Source: Promethearchaeia archaeon
GTDB taxonomy: Archaea; Asgardarchaeota; Lokiarchaeia; Sigyniarchaeales; SOKP01
DNA: 51,523 bases
Direction: 5' to 3'
NCBI GenBank assembly: GCA_029856105.1
Contig: JAHQWH010000034.1
Location: 1-51,523 of the forward strand
The translations under genes were made by a program, and so were the position numbers. This document shows, in pieces, positions 16,585-24,601 of this stretch. The notes beneath the pieces were generated by a model, which saw only the letters and a list, made by a program, of their open reading frames with translations, ran no database searches and was not told where the DNA came from. The stretch's first letter is position 1. Each line of letters opens with the position of its first letter.

Positions 16585-17538
16585 TTAAAAAGAGATTGTA
16601 TTTTTATTGTTAATAGATAACTTAAATATTAATATTTCTGGTTTATATGTATTTAAAACTTCAAGAACCTCGTTTTCTTTTCCTTTTTTACAAAATATAT
16701 AAACTGAGCGCCCTAATTGATTCATACTGGCACCTATGATATCTAATTTGTGTAAATCATTTAATAATTCCCTAATTCTATCTAAATGTAAAATATTCAA
16801 TATCTCTGACTCTTCTACAAATTGAAATGAAACCTTAATAAAATTTCTATAATTAGGCTCTAACATTAATTTATTTAAGGCAATCTTACCTGCTCGTTTT
16901 ATTTTTGAACTCAAACTTGCGTCTGATAAAATTGATTTTGTTTGTATCGTTCCAAAAGAACCACAAATCACTAAAAGATCATTAGGACTTTTTAAGCGCT
17001 CATAAGTGCAAGGATAACCGGGTTCCTTTAATATGCATAGACCTCGTCCTAATTGTCCACAAACGGTTCCTAATCCTGTTTTTTTTACTACTTCTGCAAT
17101 ATGGGCAATCTTTCCGTTTTCAAAATCATCTAAGTTTAGATTAAATAGTTTGTTCAACCCAAAAATCGTTCCTAATGCACCTGAACCACTTGCGCCATAC
17201 CCACATCCAACGGGTAAATCGAAAAAATGTTCAATTTTAACTTTAACGGGATCTTTTATTAATTTTTTAACATAATCAAAGATAAAACATGTTGTTTCTG
17301 CTTTTTTATCAAACTTTTCTTCATTAATATAAATTGTACAACAACTTTCTTTTCCCTTCTCTAAGTTTTCAAATGATAAATCTGTTCTTCCTTTCCCACT
17401 TACGTTAAATCCAGCTCCTCGAGAACCTATTTGTTCAGGATTGTTAATTTTATTGCCATTTTTTTTATCTACAATCTCAAAAAAGCCAGAAATACGATGT
17501 GGAACTTCAACTGTAATTTTATTTGTCGTATTAGCCAT
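16585..17538 (-). CDS. pantoate kinase (GHMP family)
   Basis: The 317-residue protein resembles archaeal pantoate kinase (PoK), which phosphorylates pantoate in the archaeal CoA route. The N-terminus has VEVPHRISGFFEI and GSRGAGFNVSG, as expected of the PoK group. The GHMP ATP-binding motif is GCGYGASGSGALG at about 112-124. A C-terminal GASMNQLGRSVY segment matches the GHMP motif 3 area. The next enzyme of the pathway, 4-phosphopantoate-beta-alanine ligase, and ketopantoate reductase PanE are both in this window (40911-41708 and 42344-43351) but in different operons. It diverges from the UMP kinase gene with 73 bases between, so both promoters lie in that gap. Confidence 0.85.
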   Translation of the reverse strand: MANTTNKITVEVPHRISGFFEIVDKKNGNKINNPEQIGSRGAGFNVSGKGRTDLSFENLEKGKESCCTIYINEEKFDKKAETTCFIFDYVKKLIKDPVKVKIEHFFDLPVGCGYGASGSGALGTIFGLNKLFNLNLDDFENGKIAHIAEVVKKTGLGTVCGQLGRGLCILKEPGYPCTYERLKSPNDLLVICGSFGTIQTKSILSDASLSSKIKRAGKIALNKLMLEPNYRNFIKVSFQFVEESEILNILHLDRIRELLNDLHKLDIIGASMNQLGRSVYIFCKKGKENEVLEVLNTYKPEILIFKLSINNKNTISF

Positions 17539-17611
17539 ATTCCTTGAATAATCAAATTTATCAATTCAATTATATATATTATTAAAAAGTAAAAATTAAT
17601 TATATTTTATT

Positions 17612-18319
17612 ATGAATAAGAATATTGTGATAAAGATTGGGGGTTCTCTTTTATTTTCTGAAGGGAAAACGATAAATTCTAAAAGAATTACTGAATTTTG
17701 CAATATAGTTAAAAACAACAAAGAATACGATTCCATTGTTATTGTTTGTGGCGGCGGAATAGTAGCGAGGGAATACATTGATGTTATAAGAGATTTTACT
17801 CAGAATGAGGCTTTATGTGACTTGATTGGAATTGATATTTCCCGTATAAATTCTCGATTAATTATTTCCAATTTAAAAGAATTTGCTTACCCCCAAGTAC
17901 CAAAATCAATTGAAGAGTTATCAATTGCTATTCTAACTCATAAAATTGTAGTAATGGGTGGTTTACAACCAGGGCAATCGACAACTTCCGTAGCTATCGA
18001 AGTTGCAGAATATATATACGCAAACAAGTTAATAATCCTCACAGATGTAGAAGGTATATTTGATAAAGATCCAAAACTCTTTAAAGATGCAAAATTGATT
18101 AAAAATCTTTCTTATGATAAATTACGAGAAATAATTTTACAATCATCAGGAGCTAAGCAAGCAGCTGCGGGAGAGTATAGGATTTTTGATGCAGTTTCTT
18201 TACAAATATTAAAAAGAAGTAAAATTACAGTAATGGTAATTTCAGGAAAAAAGTTAATTCAATTTAAAAAATTTTGGAATAATGAAAAAGAGATTATTGG
18301 TACTACTATATCAAACTAA
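17612..18319 (+). CDS. pyrH: UMP kinase (archaeal PyrH)
   Basis: The 235-residue amino-acid-kinase-fold enzyme phosphorylates UMP to UDP. The N-terminal glycine loop is VIKIGGSLLFSEG. IVCGGGIVAREYI follows, then DLIGIDISRINSRLIISNL, characteristic of archaeal UMP kinases. VMGGLQPGQSTTSVA and LTDVEGIFDKDPKLFKDAK, the nucleotide-binding C-terminal half, are clear. The related MfnE kinase was considered because mfnB is near, but the ARL-type block and LTDVEGIFDKDP favour UMP kinase. It precedes a small zinc-ribbon membrane protein. Confidence 0.88.
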   Translation: MNKNIVIKIGGSLLFSEGKTINSKRITEFCNIVKNNKEYDSIVIVCGGGIVAREYIDVIRDFTQNEALCDLIGIDISRINSRLIISNLKEFAYPQVPKSIEELSIAILTHKIVVMGGLQPGQSTTSVAIEVAEYIYANKLIILTDVEGIFDKDPKLFKDAKLIKNLSYDKLREIILQSSGAKQAAAGEYRIFDAVSLQILKRSKITVMVISGKKLIQFKKFWNNEKEIIGTTISN

Positions 18320-18399
18320 GATTTTTTTTAATAAATTATTTTAATTTGCAACATTTTACTAACATAGTTCTAAACAGTCAATATAAAGATGAAATAAAA

Positions 18400-18627
18400 A
18401 TGTCTCAAGCTTCATGGAAAGACCAAATTAAAAAGAAATGGGGGCCACATGGTCATTGTCCAATATGCGGAAAGGCAATGCCAACGGATAAGCAATTTTG
18501 CAGTCAAACTTGTCGAGATAATTATCTCACCCATGAAAAAAAGAAAAAGAAAAAAAGTAGGATTCAAATGCTTTTTATGTTCGGGATGATGGCGGTTCTT
18601 TTTGTATTTATGATCCTTATGGGATGA
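18400..18627 (+). CDS. DUF2116-type zinc-ribbon membrane protein
   Basis: The 75-residue protein has a single zinc ribbon, CPIC...CSQTCRDNY, in the middle and a basic stretch KKKKKKSR followed by a C-terminal membrane helix MLFMFGMMAVLFVFMILMG. That is the layout of the DUF2116 family of archaeal tail-anchored proteins. ATG at 18400 is preferred over an in-frame TTG at 18346, since the family begins just before the zinc ribbon and MSQASWKDQIKKKWG is a typical start. It follows UMP kinase on the same strand. Function is unknown. Confidence 0.8.
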   Translation: MSQASWKDQIKKKWGPHGHCPICGKAMPTDKQFCSQTCRDNYLTHEKKKKKKSRIQMLFMFGMMAVLFVFMILMG

Positions 18628-18680
18628 TAATGCGAATATCACCTCATCTTTAAAAAATTATTAATTTATACTTATCATTA

Positions 18681-18693
18681 CAAAATATATAAG
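18681..18693 (+). promoter_or_regulatory. TATA box of tRNA-Leu(CAA)
   Basis: CAAAATATATAAG lies about 25-36 bases upstream of the tRNA 5' end, the expected distance for archaeal tRNA transcription. Confidence 0.6.
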
Positions 18694-18716
18694 AGATAGT
18701 AAAGAATTGAAATAGA

Positions 18717-18882
18717 GCAGAGATAACCAAGCCAGGTCAAAGCAAGAATTATTTCTAAATAAGGAATAACAAAGCGGCAACCGGTGATGGACATTTTCAA
18801 AAACCGTAATCTTTTGCGTTTTTGAACCACACTCAAGATCCATTGACATAGGTCTACAGGGGTTCAAATCCCCTTCTCTGCA
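18717..18882 (+). tRNA. tRNA-Leu(CAA) with two introns
   Basis: Acceptor GCAGAGA (18717-18723) pairs with TCTCTGC (18875-18881), discriminator A at 18882. The T arm is AGGGG-TTCAAAT-CCCCT and the variable arm is long, as in Leu. Intron 1 is about 18743-18782 in the D loop and contains TTATT/AATAA. Intron 2 is about 18793-18832, between positions 32 and 33. It folds into a perfect 9-base-pair hairpin, TTCAAAAAC/GTTTTTGAA. After removal the D stem is ACC/GGT and the anticodon arm ATGGA-CTCAAGA-TCCAT, with CAA at 18834-18836. Mature length is about 86. Boundaries are inferred from restored pairing. Confidence 0.87.
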
Positions 18883-18919
18883 TTTTTTCTTTAAATATTT
18901 CTCATTTCAACCTATTCAA

Positions 18920-19288
18920 TTATTTATCATTGGTGTTAGAGATTTCATCTAACGCTTCATTTAAGAATAAGATTAGCGTTTTTGCAATCTCATTTTCGTT
19001 TTCTACTAATTTTAAAAACAACAACAATAATACTGGAGCATTAAGATAAGAAGATGTTTTTTCAACAATAATTTTACTTAATAATTTTCTTTGGACTCCG
19101 AATAACTGATGTGTAACTGATGACGCTTTCATTCCTTCAATTGTAGGTGGGCTTCCTAAAGTTACATTTCCGATACCTCTGTTTTCCTGATCAGAGATGA
19201 GCAAGAGATAACTTTTTTGTAATTTAAAAAGAGATAAATAAATCTTAATCTTATCAATCTCTTTAGATTTTTCGATTATGGGTCTCAT
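18920..19288 (-). CDS. hypothetical protein, 122 aa (possible proteasome-assembly-chaperone fold)
   Basis: I do not firmly recognise this protein. It has a central SDQENRGIGNVTLGSPPTIEGMKASSV segment that loosely resembles the small PAC3/PAC4-like beta-barrel proteins with their 'G.gnvt.a.P' turn. A C-terminal helix LNAPVLLLLFLKLVENENEIAKTLILFLNEALDEI follows. There is no signal peptide or cysteine cluster. It lies 39 bases downstream of the DhnA-family synthase gene on the same strand and may be co-transcribed. A search with profile methods would decide whether it is PAC-like. Confidence 0.6.
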   Translation of the reverse strand: MRPIIEKSKEIDKIKIYLSLFKLQKSYLLLISDQENRGIGNVTLGSPPTIEGMKASSVTHQLFGVQRKLLSKIIVEKTSSYLNAPVLLLLFLKLVENENEIAKTLILFLNEALDEISNTNDK

Positions 19289-19327
19289 TTCTTATAAATA
19301 CTATTAATGATTTAATAAATTTGCGCT

Positions 19328-20140
19328 TTATAGACCTTTTATGTTTGTTTCTTTAATAGCTTCTTCTACTTCATAATTTTTATGAACAATTAAATAAAGC
19401 GCTTTCACAACTTTTGTCGGATTATCCGCCTGAAAAACATTTCTTCCATAGGCAACTCCAGCGCCTCCAACATCTATGGATTGCTTAGTGGTTTCTAAAA
19501 GTTCTTTAATCCCCGCCTTAACGCCTCCTGCGATAATTACTGGTGCCATGCACCCCTCAACTACTTCACTAAAAGAATCAGGGTCCCCCGTCCAATTAGT
19601 TTTCACAATATCTGCCCCTAGTTCAGCAGCGACTCTTGCTGCTATTTTAACAACCTCAAAATCGTGTTCATTTTCGATCTTTTCCCCCCTAGGATACATC
19701 ATAGCCAAAAGGGGCATTCCAAACTCTCGGCATTCACGTGAAACTACACCTAGAATTTCTAGCATTTCTGGATCTGTCTTTGCTCCAATATTAATATGCA
19801 AAGATACGCCATCGGCTCCTAATTTTACTGCGTCTAAAACATTATTAACTAAAACTTTATAATTTGACTTGGGACTTAGAGAAGTTGAACCAGATAAATG
19901 TAAAATTAAGCCAATATCTGGACCATATCTTCTATGGGCGTATAATGGAATCCCTATATGTCCTAAAACGGCATTTGCCCCCCCTAAAGCTATTTTGTTT
20001 ACCATCTCACCTAAATTTCTTTTAATTCCTTTAATAGGACCTACAGTTAATCCATGGTCCATAGGAACTATGATCGTCTTATTTGTTTCCCTATTAAAAA
20101 TTCGTTCTAATCTAATTCTTTTGCCTATATAACCCGAAAT
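19328..20140 (-). CDS. DhnA/class I FBP-aldolase-family synthase (ADH synthase-like)
   Basis: The protein belongs to the archaeal class I aldolase/DhnA group that includes 2-amino-3,7-dideoxy-D-threo-hept-6-ulosonate (ADH) synthase of the alternative shikimate route and fructose-bisphosphate aldolase. Hallmarks are IIVPMDHGLTVGPIKG, GADIVKTNWTGD with the Schiff-base Lys, and IAGGVK...GGAGVAYGRNVFQ. The nearest standard start, ATG at 20062, sits in the middle of the conserved PMDHG block. The same frame extends upstream through GKRIRLERIFNRETNKT to an in-frame TAA at 20146-20144 without any ATG, GTG or TTG. ATT at 20140 is preceded by GGTGA with a 7-base gap and gives 270 residues, normal for the family, so I annotate it as start. 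A one-base homopolymer error joining GTG upstream is the alternative. Confidence 0.85.
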   Translation of the reverse strand: MSGYIGKRIRLERIFNRETNKTIIVPMDHGLTVGPIKGIKRNLGEMVNKIALGGANAVLGHIGIPLYAHRRYGPDIGLILHLSGSTSLSPKSNYKVLVNNVLDAVKLGADGVSLHINIGAKTDPEMLEILGVVSRECREFGMPLLAMMYPRGEKIENEHDFEVVKIAARVAAELGADIVKTNWTGDPDSFSEVVEGCMAPVIIAGGVKAGIKELLETTKQSIDVGGAGVAYGRNVFQADNPTKVVKALYLIVHKNYEVEEAIKETNIKGL

Positions 20141-20254
20141 TGCTTATTCACCAATTAAACAATGAATTTATAATTTTATTTAAATTGAGAATTATATAAT
20201 ATAGTTTACAGCATTTTTTTAATTCTATTAAATTATATAAGTCTTTGAATTCTA

Positions 20255-20476
20255 ATGTCTAGGTCCAAACACAATTCTACTATTAAAAAGAATAATGCGC
20301 TGACACGATGTTATAACTGTGATAGTGAAATTATTGACCCAAATCAGAAATATTGTGAAAATTGCAAGGCAATCCTTAATCCTAACGATTTGAAGTGGAG
20401 AAATAGTTTTATTGCTTTTATATGTCTATTATGTTTAATTCCCTTTATTATCGTAGTCGTTACTAATTTAATGTGA
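20255..20476 (+). CDS. zinc-ribbon protein with C-terminal membrane anchor, 73 aa
   Basis: The small protein has a zinc ribbon formed by CYNC at about 19-22 and CENC at about 34-37, with a lysine-rich N-terminus. A single hydrophobic C-terminal helix FIAFICLLCLIPFIIVVVTNLM would tail-anchor it. The arrangement resembles the DUF2116-type gene at 18400-18627 but the sequences do not obviously align. It is divergent from the DhnA-family gene with an AT-rich spacer holding TATA-like elements (about 20190-20205). Function is unknown. Confidence 0.7.
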   Translation: MSRSKHNSTIKKNNALTRCYNCDSEIIDPNQKYCENCKAILNPNDLKWRNSFIAFICLLCLIPFIIVVVTNLM

Positions 20477-20485
20477 ATATAATTA

Positions 20486-20944
20486 CTAAGGAGAAAAAAC
20501 AACATCTGATATACGTTGCCGACGTATATCAAAATCATGATCAACATGAAGAGTTATACAATGCTGATCTTTATTTTGAGGGTTTTTGTGAATATAACTT
20601 ATGGGAACAACAGGTAGCTTTGATTTTGATATAAATTTCTTTGGAATTGGCACGGGAATTATTTTTTTACACCGTTCACAATTTACTAAAACTACTTTTA
20701 TTTTTTCCGATTCAAGCTTTTTCATTTCATTAAGCAAGTCAGTAGAAAGACCTCGAGAATTAACCGTTAACTTTTCTTTTTTTTTTGGTGCTTCAGGAAC
20801 TAAAGGAATATCCATTTCTAAATCCTCATCTGTTATATATACTGGTTTTTTTTTTTCAAACTTTTTTTTTGGTTGCTTAACCACTTTTCTTCGCTCGTTG
20901 CTATTTTGATTTTTGGAAGGTAATTTGAGAGAGGTATTTGCCAT
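20486..20944 (-). CDS. conserved-looking hypothetical with basic N-terminus and CxxC domain
   Basis: The 152-residue protein starts with about 60 lysine-rich, probably disordered residues. A compact domain follows: VVLVNCERCKKIIPVPIPKK, then LPVVPISYIHKN, DQHCITLHVDHDFDIRRQRISDVVF. The CERC pair and the isolated His/Cys could bind metal. I do not recognise the family. It follows the roadblock-like gene (21023-21631) on the same strand 78 bases downstream, so the two are likely co-expressed and may act together. The compact, well-structured C-terminus argues for a real gene. Confidence 0.7.
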   Translation of the reverse strand: MANTSLKLPSKNQNSNERRKVVKQPKKKFEKKKPVYITDEDLEMDIPLVPEAPKKKEKLTVNSRGLSTDLLNEMKKLESEKIKVVLVNCERCKKIIPVPIPKKFISKSKLPVVPISYIHKNPQNKDQHCITLHVDHDFDIRRQRISDVVFSP

Positions 20945-21022
20945 TATGTTATAAAGATTTTAGATTGTTTTTATGTTTTTTCTGAGAACTTTCTAATAAT
21001 AACACTATAGTTAAAAGTCAAA

Positions 21023-21631
21023 TTACACTCCAAATATTTGTCTTAACTCGTTATATATTTTTGAAAGTTCGGATATGATTTGGGCGTTATTTTGTTGAAG
21101 ATAATAATTAATATATCCTGAAAGCCCCTCACCATCTTTAATCCATTCTAAGAAAGACTGAATTTCCCCCTTTAATTGCGGATCTATGCTTTTTCCTGCA
21201 ACAGGCGCAGGAGTTCCACTGCCTTCGCTAAATTGAGTATTAGCCCCTACATAAGCTTGTTTTGTACTTAATTCTGAAAGTGCTCTTGATGTATCCATCG
21301 TTGCTCCCATAGGTTCACCATCTGGTTCAAGGTATATTAATATTTTGTGTTCTTCATCTTTTGCCCCAATTATATGTCCTTCGCCTCGAATTGAAGTAGC
21401 TACTAACCTTTCTGATGTACATTGAAGCACAGAATATTTCACACCAGAAATCATGATAAACGGAGCGTTTAAGCTGCTCCAACTTGAACTAACTTTACCA
21501 ATATCAGGGCTAATGTCCCAATTATCTGTTGAGTAAAGAATGTTATTTCTTCCTTGAATTACAGCAGCAGCAATAATACTGGGATCTTTTTGCAATAAAT
21601 TATATATAACAGTTGCTGGATCAGCTGGCAT
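21023..21631 (-). CDS. roadblock/profilin-like domain protein
   Basis: The 202-residue protein has an N-terminal alpha-beta domain (1-115) with the pattern IIAAAVIQGRNNILYSTDNWDIS, then ISGVKYSVLQCTSERLVATSI, GEGHIIGAKDEEHKILIYLEPDG. This fits roadblock/LC7-type folds, and the strand order also resembles profilin. A linker of low complexity (about 120-145) and a helical C-terminus ending ELSKIYNELRQIFGV follow. Roadblock-like proteins regulate small GTPases; profilins bind actin; sequence alone does not choose. The start MPADPATVIYNLL is clear, with the AT-rich upstream region shared with no other gene. The CxxC gene lies downstream in the same direction. Confidence 0.65.
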   Translation of the reverse strand: MPADPATVIYNLLQKDPSIIAAAVIQGRNNILYSTDNWDISPDIGKVSSSWSSLNAPFIMISGVKYSVLQCTSERLVATSIRGEGHIIGAKDEEHKILIYLEPDGEPMGATMDTSRALSELSTKQAYVGANTQFSEGSGTPAPVAGKSIDPQLKGEIQSFLEWIKDGEGLSGYINYYLQQNNAQIISELSKIYNELRQIFGV

Positions 21632-21738
21632 TTTTTCCTCAATTTTTTAGATTTATATATCCTAGTGAAGAATTAATAATAATATATTAGTATAAATATA
21701 ATTATAAAATTTTTATTAAAATGTTATGGGTTCGGTAT

Positions 21739-22230
21739 TTATTTTTTTGATGACCTTATATTAATTCTCCCAAACCTAGGTTTATCTTGAAATTTATTCT
21801 TTTCAGATTTTAATTTATTCATATCATCGTTAAATTTATTTTTAAATATAATTTTATTTTGAAAAAATAATTTATGCGTGGAATCATTTTTTTTTTGTTC
21901 ATTCAGATGATCTTTTAAATAAATTTCTTTTTTAAATAATTTTCCACACACTGGGCAACTGAAATATGGGTTTTCCAAAAGACCTTTAGGTTTTTTAACA
22001 ACAACTGGAAAAATTTTTCTTTTTTGTGATATTCCACCAATATTCCGACAATAATGTCTTTGTAATTTTCCATAAGGTGGGTACTCAAAAAAGATTTTAC
22101 TTCCATGAGTGCATTCCCAATATAACACATCTGCACCACATTTTCTGCAAGATGTCTGAAAAGATCGAAGATAACAATGCTTACCGTGACTTTTATAAAA
22201 ATGTCGCATTATATAATCAGAAAAATACAA
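21739..22230 (-). CDS. zinc-finger protein with C2H2-type module
   Basis: The 163-residue protein has an N-terminal Cys/His-rich part: HGKHCYLRSFQTSCRKCGADVLYWECTHG, then KLQRHYC, which together could coordinate one or two zinc ions. A C2H2-like finger follows: CPVCGKLFKKEIYLKDHLNEQKKNDSTH. The C-terminal 45 residues are basic. It could bind nucleic acid, but the target is unknown. It diverges from the TFB gene with about 150 bases between, a region with TATA-like stretches. The first Met is not certain; MRHFYKSHGKHC is an alternative start 7 residues in. Confidence 0.65.
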   Translation of the reverse strand: MYFSDYIMRHFYKSHGKHCYLRSFQTSCRKCGADVLYWECTHGSKIFFEYPPYGKLQRHYCRNIGGISQKRKIFPVVVKKPKGLLENPYFSCPVCGKLFKKEIYLKDHLNEQKKNDSTHKLFFQNKIIFKNKFNDDMNKLKSEKNKFQDKPRFGRINIRSSKK

Positions 22231-22377
22231 CTTATTAAAAATTTTCGGTGAAATATTAAAAACTAAAATTTTAAAATGTGATTTTTATTAACTGATAAAT
22301 CCTAAAAACGCAAACATTTAAATGTATGATTTTAATTATAGAAATTAAGGAATTGAAATATATGTGGGTATAAGTAA

Positions 22378-23313
22378 TTGGATCTTTCAATGCTTCAAAA
22401 TAATTTAAATTTATGCCCAGAATGTGGGAACACAAATCTTATTTCTGATAGCGCCCGTGGTGAGTTAATTTGCAATGTATGCGGTTTAGTTTTGAGCCAA
22501 AAAATCATTGATTCTGGTCCTGAATGGAGAGCTTTCTCTTCAGAAGAAGCCAATAAAAAAGTCAGAGTAGGAGCGCCAACAACTTTGACTCTTCACGATA
22601 AAGGATTAAGTACTATGATTGGGTGGAAAAATAAAGACGCGTTCGGTAAAAGTATCAGCCCAAAAATGAAAGCTGAAGTATATCGCTTAAGAAAATGGCA
22701 TGTAAGAACGAGGACAAATAAATCAATAGATCGAAATTTAGCTTATGCTATGAACGAATTAGATCGCTTTTCTTCTCAATTGAATCTGTCTAAAGCCTTA
22801 AAAGAATCGGCTGCTCATATATACCGAAAAATGGCTCATAAAAATCTAATAAGAGGAAGATCTATTGAGGCAATGTTGATAGCTTCCATTTATTTATCAT
22901 GTAGGTTGAATAATATTCCGAAAACTTTGGATGATTTTATCGAATTTGCCCTTGTCGATAAAAAAAAAATTGCTCGTTGTTATAGGTTAATTCTAATCGA
23001 ATTAAAAATAAATATTCAAGTTTCCTCTCCAATAAATTTTATCCCTAGATTTTGTGCTGAGTTAAAACTTTCAGGAAGAACTCAGAATCGAGCAGCAGAA
23101 TTATTAAAATTAGCAAAAAAATATCATATTACTGCTGGAAAAGCACCTACTGGTCTAGCGGGTGCTGCTTTATATGTAGCAGCTATACAAGAGGGAGAAC
23201 GCCGGACTCAAAAAGAGATCTCATTAGCCGCAGGTGTAACTGAAGCTACTATACGGAATAGATATAAAGAACTTGTAAATCATATGCGATTTGAAACCAT
23301 AGATCGCATTTAA
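22378..23313 (+). CDS. tfb: transcription initiation factor TFB (TFIIB)
   Basis: The 311-residue protein is archaeal TFB, which binds the TBP-TATA complex and recruits RNA polymerase. The zinc ribbon is CPEC (13-16) and CNVC (32-35). The B-reader region DSGPEWRAFSSEEANKKVRVGAPTTLTLHDKGLSTMI follows at about 46-80. Two cyclin repeats fill the rest, with the recognition helix near the C-terminus (ISLAAGVTEATIRNRYKEL). The start is TTG at 22378 (MDLSMLQ); ATG at 22390 is an alternative and would not remove any conserved part. Confidence 0.97.
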   Translation: MDLSMLQNNLNLCPECGNTNLISDSARGELICNVCGLVLSQKIIDSGPEWRAFSSEEANKKVRVGAPTTLTLHDKGLSTMIGWKNKDAFGKSISPKMKAEVYRLRKWHVRTRTNKSIDRNLAYAMNELDRFSSQLNLSKALKESAAHIYRKMAHKNLIRGRSIEAMLIASIYLSCRLNNIPKTLDDFIEFALVDKKKIARCYRLILIELKINIQVSSPINFIPRFCAELKLSGRTQNRAAELLKLAKKYHITAGKAPTGLAGAALYVAAIQEGERRTQKEISLAAGVTEATIRNRYKELVNHMRFETIDRI

Positions 23314-23342
23314 AAAAATCTTATTTTTAAATTAATAGAGTC

Positions 23343-23492
23343 TTATATCACTTTAAGCCTTTTTATAACATCAGGGCGTTTTTTGTATAGGATGCGAAAT
23401 CCACAGTGGGAACATTTTATTCCAGGAAGAGCGTTTAATTCTTTTTTAGAGACTTCTTTCCCACAACTTTTTCTTGCGCAAACATACTTCAT
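23343..23492 (-). CDS. rpoP: RNA polymerase subunit P (Rpb12-like), 49 aa
   Basis: A short frame encodes a 49-residue zinc-ribbon protein that matches archaeal RpoP, which holds the Rpo3-Rpo10 platform of RNA polymerase. The sequence begins MKYVCARKSCGKEVSKKEL, followed by LPGIKCSHCGFRILYKKRP, the family core. The first Cys pair is spaced C-x4-C where C-x2-C is usual; the second is CSHC. It sits between the convergent TFB gene (30 bases after its stop) and the PAC2-family gene upstream on the same strand, consistent with a transcription/protein-turnover cluster. Confidence 0.9.
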   Translation of the reverse strand: MKYVCARKSCGKEVSKKELNALPGIKCSHCGFRILYKKRPDVIKRLKVI

Positions 23493-23497
23493 ATTTT

Positions 23498-23572
23498 TTA
23501 AAATGAATTATTGTTAAAATATTTTTCGCAAATAATTAAAGCCGTTAGTAGAATTCCTAAAAACATTAACAA
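23498..23572 (-). CDS. possible 24-residue membrane peptide
   Basis: A short frame starting at TTG 23572 (or ATG 23566) and ending at TAA 23500-23498 encodes a mostly hydrophobic helix (MLMFLGILLTALIICEKYF) with a short polar tail. It lies 5 bases before the rpoP start and 19 bases after the PAC2-family stop. That tight spacing on one strand makes a coupled peptide conceivable. In an AT-rich genome such a frame could be chance. Confidence 0.3.
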   Translation of the reverse strand: MLMFLGILLTALIICEKYFNNNSF

Positions 23573-23591
23573 TGTAAAAAAATAAATAATT

Positions 23592-24407
23592 TTAAATGTA
23601 TAATGACTTTCTTTTATCGTCTATATCAACAAATTCAAATGTACCAAGATCTTTTTCTAATTGGTCTCTTTTATTTTGAAGATTTTTTGTAATATCTTCT
23701 AAATTATCAAGGGAATATTTCTTTTTAATTGGTAACATAAAAGATTTCTTAAGCATTTCTAAGAGTGTTATTGAAGCTTTTAGATCGGTGATATCCTCAT
23801 TAAGCATTGCAATATTATCCGTTTCTGCCAAAAGAACAATCCCATCTATATTAAATCTCGCTTTTGCCAAAGTTGGGATTAACCCATTAGCACCAATAAT
23901 AACCCCTTTTTGGATTTTTTCACAATTATTTTTTAATAAAAAATTCTCTAGCAATTCTCGGTTAGTTGAACTTGCAAAAATTTTTGGAATTTTTGAATTG
24001 ATCTTGCGACTATTTACGGGATACGCTCCCAAAGCAATTATCAACTTAATTTTACATTGAGATATTATCTCTGTAAGAAAATTTGAAATTCTATATATGC
24101 CTTTAGGTGTTAAACTTTGCGCATCTGCAGTAATTAAAAGAATATCTCTTTGATAATTTGGATCTTTCCAAAAAAGAATTTCTGCTTTAGGTGCTGACAA
24201 TAGACTATCATCAACTATAGCTCCAGCGGGGTAATCATCAAATATAAAATCCATAAAATTTTGGGCATCCAATTGTCCAATTAAGGAATCTATAGCGAAT
24301 TTTCCAACATCAGCGATACCTGGCATTCCTAAAATACAAATAGGGTCCTTGAATTCTTCTTCTTTAATATCATTATGTTTAATAATCCTTATCCCAGACT
24401 CAGTCAA
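23592..24407 (-). CDS. PAC2-family proteasome assembly chaperone-like protein
   Basis: The 271-residue protein shows the PAC2 family layout: PICILGMPGIADVGKFAIDSLIGQLDAQ near the N-terminus (about 22-49), then DILLITADAQSLTPKGIYRIS and KLIIALGAYPVN. A helical C-terminus follows. In archaea such proteins include PbaB-type chaperones for proteasome core assembly, although some PAC2 members have other, unknown roles. Upstream lies an AT-rich spacer of about 190 bases; rpoP lies downstream in the same direction. Confidence 0.85.
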   Translation of the reverse strand: MTESGIRIIKHNDIKEEEFKDPICILGMPGIADVGKFAIDSLIGQLDAQNFMDFIFDDYPAGAIVDDSLLSAPKAEILFWKDPNYQRDILLITADAQSLTPKGIYRISNFLTEIISQCKIKLIIALGAYPVNSRKINSKIPKIFASSTNRELLENFLLKNNCEKIQKGVIIGANGLIPTLAKARFNIDGIVLLAETDNIAMLNEDITDLKASITLLEMLKKSFMLPIKKKYSLDNLEDITKNLQNKRDQLEKDLGTFEFVDIDDKRKSLYI

Positions 24408-24601
24408 TTTTTTTACCTTAAGTATTGTTTATACGATATAATTAGAATCTTTTTTATGTCTTTAAATCAATGTGTTATCCTAATAGACTCATGATTTACT
24501 GTTAAAGTAATATTTTCATAATATCACATAAATTAATTTTTTAAGGTATCTATAAATATAATGAGGATTTCATATCAATATCATCTGAAGAAGGTAATTT
24601 T

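Noticed and set aside
17612..18319. Possible MfnE kinase of the methanofuran pathway
   Set aside because: The SRINSRLIISNL and LTDVEGIFDKDP blocks and the length fit archaeal UMP kinase; nearness to mfnB is not enough.
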